From an uncultured Eubacteriales bacterium (GTDB lineage Bacteria > Bacillota > Clostridia > Christensenellales > Christensenellaceae): a stretch of DNA of 11,200 bases. Location of the stretch: contig UQXU01000058.1 in NCBI GenBank assembly GCA_900545085.1, positions 1-11,200 on the forward strand, given 5' to 3'. The position numbers were made by a program, and so were the translations under genes. How positions within the stretch are numbered: the first letter of the stretch is position 1; the number at the start of each line of letters is the position of its first letter. Shown here in pieces: positions 6,227 to 11,200 of this stretch. Under the pieces are notes generated by a model. It did not search any database. It was not told the DNA's origin and worked only from the letters and a program-made list of their open reading frames with translations.

Positions 6227-6255
6227 ATTATACGTTGCCCGGCATGAAAAGTCAA
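6227..6255 (-). promoter_or_regulatory. Sigma-A-type promoter of hisS-aspS-rseC-trxA
   Basis: On the minus strand TTGACT (6255-6250) and TATAAT (6232-6227) are separated by exactly 17 nt, matching the consensus at 11 of 12 positions. Transcription would start near 6220, giving a leader of about 90 nt before the hisS TTG. It lies between the hemZ stop (6262) and hisS, so hisS need not depend on upstream genes. Confidence 0.8.
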
Positions 6256-6261
6256 CGCCGC

Positions 6262-7716
6262 TCACACAAACAAAGCTCTCTTGCGTTCTGCCATTTCGTC
6301 CGTCCTCGCCAGATAATGCGAAACATCTTTTACACATGCGGCACGACCTATCTTTTTCTCTGCCATTCTCACTCGTTTTGAGATGCTGCCCGCGCCGAAA
6401 GCCATTATGCTGGCCTGTTCTTCCATTATGTCTATATTGTACACGCATTCCTTCCCCGGTTTTGCATATCCCACATTCTCCATGCTTCCCGCCATGTATT
6501 TTTGACGATACATGTAGTACGGATCGTACCCCGCTCTCGAAAGAGAATCCGCGCTCATCGCGACTATTCTCTCCGCGGTATCTTTATCCGCAAATGCAGT
6601 CTCATTGTCCATTCCGAACTTGGACGCACGTTTTATCGCCAACGTATGAACAGTTATATTATCCGGAGCCAATGCAATAACATCCGACAAGGATTTCTCA
6701 AACTCTCGTTCGCCCTCCGTGGGCAGTCCGATTATGAGGTCTGTGTTTACGGCGTCGAAATTAAACTTTTCGGCCAGCTCAAACGCTGAGAAAAAGTCGT
6801 CGGCGCTGTGGCTCCTGCCTATCAGAGAGAGTGTGTGATTCGAAGTTGTCTGCGCATTCACGCTTATTCTGTTAACTCCTGCCGCTTTGAGAGCCGCCAG
6901 CTTTTCTTCCGTTATGGTGTCCGGACGTCCTGCCTCGACGGTAAATTCTTTTGCCCCGAGCCTTCCTGCGGCATGCGCCACTTTAGAAAGCAGCTCTGCG
7001 GAAAGAGACGTCGGCGTTCCTCCGCCTATATATACGCTGCGCACTCTGTAGCTTTCCATCACCGGTCTCAGCGCCTCCATCTCATGCAGCAGCGCCTCGA
7101 CATATGCCTGCTCTCGCTGACCGTCGCCGCTCACGACAGCAGAGAGAAAAGAACAATACGCACAGCGTGAAGTGCAGAACGGTATTCCTATATACACGTC
7201 AATATCTCTGTCTGTCAGGCTGTCCAAAAACGGCTTTTGCCTTGCGCATATATCACGCAGAAGATCTGTTTTCTCCTCGCTTACATAAAACACATCCTTG
7301 AAGATTCTCTCCGTGTGTTCTGTTCCATAATCAGCGGTACACGAGCGCATCAGCTTTGTCGGCCGCACGCCCGTCAGCGCGCCCCACGGCAGCTTTTTAT
7401 TAAAATGCTTTTCTAAGCACGCGTACAGCGCGCTTTTCGCACCCCATTTACGCCATTTTTTGAACTCCAGTTCATCTGCTTCCGGCGCTCTATATGAATC
7501 TGACGCAAACTCCGATATCTGCTCTCCGTCTATATAAGCTCGGCACTCGTTGCGCCACACTTTTCCTTTATCTATCAGCTCATGGACGACGAGCAAACCA
7601 TCGCTCCCAATATCCTCACGATACTGCTCAATGTGCCTTATAGAAAGAAACAGGCGAATCTCATCGCATAGCTCGCCATAAAGATCCGCCGCGTTAGTCT
7701 TGATTACGCCCTGCAT
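6262..7716 (-). CDS. hemZ: HemZ-type oxygen-independent coproporphyrinogen III dehydrogenase
   Basis: The 484-residue protein is a radical SAM enzyme of the HemZ group, which is related to HemN/HemW and proposed to convert coproporphyrinogen III to protoporphyrinogen IX without oxygen. An N-terminal HemZ-specific region (about 1-165) contains W-G-A-L-T-G-V-R-P-T-K-L. The radical SAM core begins with G-I-P-F-C-T-S-R-C-A-Y-C, giving the 4Fe-4S ligands C181, C185 and C188 in CX3CX2C spacing, followed by Y-I-G-G-G-T-P-T-S-L, the usual SAM-binding strand. The length fits HemZ. ATG 7716 starts 1 nt after the stop of the MBL gene; a TTG at 7728 would add four residues and overlap it. Neither has a strong ribosome site, so coupled translation is likely. 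HemW-like haem chaperones share the core, so the exact substrate is inferred. Confidence 0.85.
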   Translation of the reverse strand: MQGVIKTNAADLYGELCDEIRLFLSIRHIEQYREDIGSDGLLVVHELIDKGKVWRNECRAYIDGEQISEFASDSYRAPEADELEFKKWRKWGAKSALYACLEKHFNKKLPWGALTGVRPTKLMRSCTADYGTEHTERIFKDVFYVSEEKTDLLRDICARQKPFLDSLTDRDIDVYIGIPFCTSRCAYCSFLSAVVSGDGQREQAYVEALLHEMEALRPVMESYRVRSVYIGGGTPTSLSAELLSKVAHAAGRLGAKEFTVEAGRPDTITEEKLAALKAAGVNRISVNAQTTSNHTLSLIGRSHSADDFFSAFELAEKFNFDAVNTDLIIGLPTEGEREFEKSLSDVIALAPDNITVHTLAIKRASKFGMDNETAFADKDTAERIVAMSADSLSRAGYDPYYMYRQKYMAGSMENVGYAKPGKECVYNIDIMEEQASIMAFGAGSISKRVRMAEKKIGRAACVKDVSHYLARTDEMAERKRALFV

Positions 7717-7717
7717 A

Positions 7718-8344
7718 TTACTTGCCAAACCTATACAGGTAAGGATTCATGTTTTTCTCCATCTCCAAAGAGCTGGATTCCATATGACCCGGATGAAGCA
7801 CATAATCGTCCTGGAGATTGCCGAGCTTTTCCAAAGACTCCTCCATATCCTTCATGCTGCCTCCGTCAAAATCCGTGCGTCCAATACTCATGCGGAAGAG
7901 CGTATCGCCTGAAAACAGGCAGTCGCCTATTATGTAGCATACGCTGCCTCTGGTATGACCGGGAGTATGCAGCACCTTAACTTTCATCCCGGCGATATTC
8001 AATTCCTCATCCCCATGCAGCAATACATCCGCAGGCTCTGCACGCACCGGAGCGCCTGAGTTCCCGTATATGCTGAGATTTTTAGTCCCGTCCGTCAGCA
8101 TTTCGGCGTCCTCCTGATGTATATATACCAGTGCTTTCGTCGCCATGCGCAGACCGGCAAGATTGCCTATATGGTCAAAGTGACCGTGCGTCATGAGTAT
8201 CGCCTTGAGAGTAAGCCCCTCCTCCTTGCAGAACTGCTCAACCTTATGTCCGTTATATGACGGATCAATGGCCAACGCCAGCTTGGTTTCTTCATCGAAT
8301 ACCACGTATGTATTCGCCATACCTTCGATTTTAACTACGTCCAT
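7718..8344 (-). CDS. GloB-like metallo-beta-lactamase-fold hydrolase
   Basis: The 208-residue protein has the glyoxalase II-like metallo-beta-lactamase fold. Metal ligands are visible in order: T-H-G-H-F-D-H (H53, H55, D57, H58), H130 in H-T-P-G-H-T, D147 in F-S-G-D-T-L-F, and H187 in L-H-P-G-H. The G-R-T-D-F-D-G-G-S segment (155-163) is typical of the short Firmicutes group exemplified by Bacillus YqgX. It lacks the long C-terminal substrate domain of classical hydroxyacylglutathione hydrolase, so the thiol-ester substrate is uncertain and may be a bacillithiol-, CoA- or other thiol-linked acyl group. The start is well supported by GGAGG 6 nt upstream. It lies 21 nt after dtd and 1 nt before hemZ, a neighbourhood often seen next to rel and dtd in Clostridia. 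Confidence 0.88.
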   Translation of the reverse strand: MDVVKIEGMANTYVVFDEETKLALAIDPSYNGHKVEQFCKEEGLTLKAILMTHGHFDHIGNLAGLRMATKALVYIHQEDAEMLTDGTKNLSIYGNSGAPVRAEPADVLLHGDEELNIAGMKVKVLHTPGHTRGSVCYIIGDCLFSGDTLFRMSIGRTDFDGGSMKDMEESLEKLGNLQDDYVLHPGHMESSSLEMEKNMNPYLYRFGK

Positions 8345-8365
8345 ATGTATCCTCCGTATATTGCT

Positions 8366-8815
8366 CTAAAACAGTTTTGTACTATCCAAAAGAATTGTAA
8401 CAGGGCCGTCGTTTACGCTGGAAACCTGCATATTCGCTCCGAATTTTCCCGTGGCCACTTTAAGCCCGCTTCCGCGCAATCTCTCTACCGCCGCTTCATA
8501 TATTATTTCTGCACGCTTAGGGTCGCCCGCCGCTATAAAGCTCGGACGTCGGCCTTTGCGTACATCGCCTAAAAGCGTAAACTGGGAGACTACCAGCAGT
8601 TCGCCGCCCACGTCTGTCACGCTCCTGTTCATCTTGTCATTTTCATCTTCAAAAATGCGCAGCGTCAGACATTTGTCTGTTATATACTTTATGTCTTTCT
8701 CTTCGTCGCCTTCTGCCGCGCCCAAAAGTATAAGCAATCCGCGAGAGATTTCCCCCACTATTTTGCCGTCTATTTCGACACTCGCCTCGTTTACTCTTGT
8801 GACTACCGCTCTCAT
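8366..8815 (-). CDS. dtd: D-aminoacyl-tRNA deacylase
   Basis: The 149-residue protein has the normal length of Dtd, the homodimeric enzyme that removes D-amino acids (and glycine mischarged on tRNA-Ala) from tRNA. The family start M-R-A-V-V-T-R-V is present. So are the active-site motifs S-Q-F-T-L-L-G-D (77-84) and N-D-G-P-V-T (135-140), the latter carrying the Gly-cisPro pair (G137-P138) used for chiral proofreading. L-L-G-D replaces the commoner L-Y-G-D, a conservative change. An AAGGTGAT ribosome site precedes the ATG. The gene follows rel by 18 nt, an arrangement seen in many Firmicutes, and shares an operon with it. Its product works on the same tRNA pool that hisS and aspS charge downstream. 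Confidence 0.95.
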   Translation of the reverse strand: MRAVVTRVNEASVEIDGKIVGEISRGLLILLGAAEGDEEKDIKYITDKCLTLRIFEDENDKMNRSVTDVGGELLVVSQFTLLGDVRKGRRPSFIAAGDPKRAEIIYEAAVERLRGSGLKVATGKFGANMQVSSVNDGPVTILLDSTKLF

Positions 8816-8833
8816 ATTATCACCTTTGCAGAA

Positions 8834-10990
8834 TCAGTTGTTCACGCGATATGCTCTGTCTACGCCATGCACCTGCTCCAATCTGGACAGCACTTTCTTC
8901 AAATCCTCTGTGCTGGCTATGCGTATTTTAACATTCATAACATATCTGTTGTTTCGCATGGTATGAGCGTTTATGTTCGTCATGCCGTAACCCATGCTGA
9001 GAAGAAGCTGCGAAACCTCAATAAACAGGCCGTTTCTGTCAGCGCCTTCAATTTTAATCTCAACTTCAAATTTTATATCTCCGGAGGGCTTAGGTCTCCA
9101 AGCCACCTCTATGCGCTGTTCCGGCGGGAAATCCTTATCGTTAAGGTTGGAGCAGTCTACACGATGGACAGACACGCCTCTGCCTCGGGTGATAAATCCA
9201 ACGATATCATCGCCCTGAGCCGGATTGCAGCATTTAGCCAAGCGCACCGCGAAATCTTCCATTCCGCGGACTATAATAGCGTCCTCAGGCTTGCTGTGGC
9301 CTCCTCTGCCGCTTCCCCGTTCTACAGTAAGCCGCTCCAGCTTGTTTTCTTCTCTATACTGATCTATCAGCCTTACGAGAACCTGCGACGTCGTAAGCCC
9401 GCCGTATCCTACCATAGCATATATATCATCGAGAGTCTGAGCTGTATATCTTTTGTATATAGGCTTCAGCCATTCCGGCTTTGTAAGCTCATACAGATCA
9501 TATCCGCGCCTGCGCGCTTCGCGCTCGAGCATCTCTCTGCCCTTGCGTACATTTTCTTCTCTGCCTTCTTTTTTAAACCAGTTTCGTATCTTATTGCGCG
9601 CGGTGGCAGTCTTGACCATATTGAGCCAATCTCGGCTCGGGCCTTTGCTGCTTGCGCTGGTCATTATTTCTATTATATCCGCCGTTTGCAGTTCATAATT
9701 CAAAGGAACAAGCTTACCGTTAACCTTCGCTCCTACGCATTTATTTCCTACTTCAGTATGAACGCTGTACGCAAAATCCAGCGGAGTGCTGCCTTTTACC
9801 AGATCTTTTACGTCTCCCTTAGGCGAATAGACCAGTACGTTAGCGGAAAACAGGTCGACCTTCAGCGCTTCCATAAATTCGCGGCTGTCCTTCATGTCGT
9901 TTTGCCATTCCATCATCTCACGCAGCCACGTCAGTTTAGCATCAAAATCTGTGATTTTAGTGGTTCCGTCTTTATATTTCCAATGCGCTGCAATACCGTA
10001 TTCCGCCGTTCTGTGCATATCGAACGTGCGAATCTGAACTTCAAACGGCTTGCCGTCCTCGCCGACCAGAGTCGTATGCAAAGACTGATACATATTGCGC
10101 TTAGGAACGGCGATATAATCCTTGAATCGCTGAGGCAACGGACGCCACATAGTGTGAACAGCGCCTAAAACAGCATAGCAGTCTTTATCCGTTTCCACGA
10201 TGACACGAACCGCAAAAAGATCATACAGCTCGTCAAAGGTCTTGCCTTTGTTTTTCATTTTTTTGTAAATGCTGTATATATGCTTAGGTCTGCCCTCTAT
10301 TTCGGCGTGCATCCCCATTTCGTCTATTTTAGCGCGGATTTGCGCTATTATATCCTCTATATATTTTTCACGCGAAGCTCTCGTCTGAGAGAGCATGGCG
10401 GCTACGTCGTGATAGACCTGAGGTTCGAGATACTTTAGACATAGATCTTCAAACTCCCATTTTATCTTGCTTATTCCCAATCTGTGAGCTAACGGAGCGT
10501 ATATCTCCAGAGTTTCGCGTGCTTTTTCTTTTTGCTTAGCCTCGCTCTTATATTGCAGAGTGCGCATGTTGTGCAGTCTATCCGCCAGCTTTATTATTAT
10601 AACTCGGATATCCGCAGCCATAGCGATAAACATTTTACGCATGTTCTCCGCCTGCGCTTCTTCTTTTGACTGAAATTCAAATTTTTTCAGCTTAGTGACG
10701 CCATCTACCATTTTGGCTATCTCAGGCGAAAATTCTTTTTCCACCTGTTCCAAAGTATAGTCAGTATCTTCCGGTACATCATGAAGCATAGCGGCACATA
10801 TACTTGCGCTGTCCAAACTCAGCTCTGCAAGTATTCTGGAAACCTCATAGGGATGCGTTATGTATGGTTCGCCTGAATTTCGCAGCTGCCCTTCGTGGGC
10901 TTCTTCTGCGACTTCAAAGGACTTTTTTATAAGCGGTTCTTTTTTATACTGCGGATAATCCTTGACAAACTTATCATAATATTCACTCAT
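8834..10990 (-). CDS. rel: Bifunctional (p)ppGpp synthetase/hydrolase, Rel/SpoT family
   Basis: The 718-residue protein is a long RSH enzyme that makes (p)ppGpp from GTP/GDP and ATP and degrades it, setting the stringent response. The domain order is complete. The HD hydrolase covers about 25-180, with H46, the H70-D71 pair and E74-D75 in H-D-V-P-E-D-T. The synthetase covers about 235-340, with R-P-K-H-I-Y-S-I, the R-F-K-D motif (288-291), Y-Q-S-L-H-T and E-V-Q-I-R-T. Then come TGS (about 386-447), a helical region, a conserved-cysteine/zinc-finger domain (about 575-620, with C587, C588 and C613) and a C-terminal ACT domain (about 640-716). R-F-K-D rather than E-x-D-D in the synthetase is the type associated with bifunctional enzymes, and the hydrolase residues are intact. 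ATG 10990 is chosen over a GTG at 10996 because AGGGGGTG is correctly spaced only for the ATG. A promoter candidate lies at 11039-11067. Confidence 0.96.
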   Translation of the reverse strand: MSEYYDKFVKDYPQYKKEPLIKKSFEVAEEAHEGQLRNSGEPYITHPYEVSRILAELSLDSASICAAMLHDVPEDTDYTLEQVEKEFSPEIAKMVDGVTKLKKFEFQSKEEAQAENMRKMFIAMAADIRVIIIKLADRLHNMRTLQYKSEAKQKEKARETLEIYAPLAHRLGISKIKWEFEDLCLKYLEPQVYHDVAAMLSQTRASREKYIEDIIAQIRAKIDEMGMHAEIEGRPKHIYSIYKKMKNKGKTFDELYDLFAVRVIVETDKDCYAVLGAVHTMWRPLPQRFKDYIAVPKRNMYQSLHTTLVGEDGKPFEVQIRTFDMHRTAEYGIAAHWKYKDGTTKITDFDAKLTWLREMMEWQNDMKDSREFMEALKVDLFSANVLVYSPKGDVKDLVKGSTPLDFAYSVHTEVGNKCVGAKVNGKLVPLNYELQTADIIEIMTSASSKGPSRDWLNMVKTATARNKIRNWFKKEGREENVRKGREMLEREARRRGYDLYELTKPEWLKPIYKRYTAQTLDDIYAMVGYGGLTTSQVLVRLIDQYREENKLERLTVERGSGRGGHSKPEDAIIVRGMEDFAVRLAKCCNPAQGDDIVGFITRGRGVSVHRVDCSNLNDKDFPPEQRIEVAWRPKPSGDIKFEVEIKIEGADRNGLFIEVSQLLLSMGYGMTNINAHTMRNNRYVMNVKIRIASTEDLKKVLSRLEQVHGVDRAYRVNN

Positions 10991-11038
10991 GCACACACCC
11001 CCTGAATTGCTGAGCAGATATACAAAAGCGGCCCCCTT

Positions 11039-11067
11039 TTTATAAAGGACGCTTAAACCTCTGTCTA
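11039..11067 (-). promoter_or_regulatory. Candidate sigma-A promoter of the rel operon
   Basis: On the minus strand TAGACA (11067-11062) and TATAAA (11044-11039) are 17 nt apart, each one base from consensus. Transcription would start near 11032, about 40 nt before the rel ATG. It lies entirely downstream of the upstream gene's stop (11070). A weak imperfect stem (AAGCG 11026-11030 with CGCTT 11050-11054, and CCTTT 11035-11039 with AAAGG 11044-11048) overlaps it. The stem might act as a weak terminator for the upstream gene (four Us follow) or mask the promoter. Confidence 0.55.
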
Positions 11068-11069
11068 AG

Positions 11070-11200
11070 TCATTTTCCCAGACGCGCCATCTGTCTAAAC
11101 GCTAAATATATTGAGCTTTGTTCAAAAGCAAAGTCCTGCGCGTCATATTTAATGTAAATTTTATCACCTTTTTTAATTTTTAGCAACCGAAGTTGAGAAA
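11070..11200 (-). CDS. 3' end of an unidentified gene, possibly recJ
   Basis: A reading frame open from the right window edge runs 42 codons to a TGA at 11072-11070. The residues visible include S-Q-L-R-L-L-K-I-K-K-G-D-K-I-Y-I-K-Y-D, then A-F-E-Q-S-S-I-Y-L-A-F-R-Q-M-A-R-L-G-K. The composition is protein-like, with a Lys/Ile-rich beta-type segment followed by an amphipathic helix. It lies in the same direction as rel and 79 nt from it. In Clostridia the gene before rel (or before apt-rel) is often recJ, the 5'-3' single-strand exonuclease, and its C terminus often has an E-x-S-x-x-Y helix like the E-Q-S-S-I-Y seen here. That identity rests on neighbourhood and a short loose resemblance, and is weak. 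That a coding sequence ends here is more secure. Confidence 0.6.
   Translation of the reverse strand, partial: SQLRLLKIKKGDKIYIKYDAQDFAFEQSSIYLAFRQMARLGK

Noticed and set aside
8867..10168. A 433-codon open frame on the plus strand opposite rel.
   Set aside because: It is wholly antisense to intact rel coding sequence and has no recognisable domain; shadow frames are common here.

Overview
The window looks like a chromosomal segment of a Bacillota bacterium, most likely Clostridia. The evidence is the gene neighbourhood (rel - dtd - MBL hydrolase - hemZ - hisS - aspS), strong AGGAGG-type ribosome binding sites, sigma-A-like promoters, a HemZ-type coproporphyrinogen dehydrogenase and a pyrophosphate-type phosphofructokinase. 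Base composition is moderate and even, and I see no prophage, CRISPR array, tRNA, rRNA or intact insertion sequence. Almost all genes are conserved housekeeping genes, so I do not claim a new defence or mobile system.

Layout. Positions 1-2180 are read rightward: a YbjQ-family protein ending at a clear terminator, a small membrane-anchored protein with an Ada-like Cys/His domain, and a PPi-type phosphofructokinase. Positions 2197-2272 hold an unusual nested hairpin that separates this block from everything to the right, which is read leftward. From right to left come: the tail of an unidentified gene (possibly recJ) entering from the window edge; a promoter; rel (bifunctional ppGpp synthetase/hydrolase); dtd; a GloB-like metallo-beta-lactamase-fold hydrolase; hemZ; then a second promoter with a hairpin/U-run leader; hisS; aspS; an RseC-family membrane protein; and thioredoxin.

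How the genes fit together. The leftward block combines stringent-response control (Rel), two aminoacyl-tRNA synthetases and a D-aminoacyl-tRNA deacylase, that is, supply and quality control of charged tRNA. Redox and detoxification genes surround it (MBL hydrolase, oxygen-independent haem synthesis, RseC-like protein, thioredoxin). Spacings are short (1 to 33 nt) and rseC and trxA overlap by 38 nt, so two operons are likely: rel-dtd-MBL-hemZ and hisS-aspS-rseC-trxA. Read-through from the first into the second remains possible, because no clear terminator follows hemZ.

The points most worth a second look are the hisS leader (no T-box, but a long imperfect hairpin with six U residues directly before the ribosome binding site), the perfect 15-bp palindrome nested inside the 2197-2272 terminator, the rseC-trxA overlap, and the small anchored Cys/His protein.
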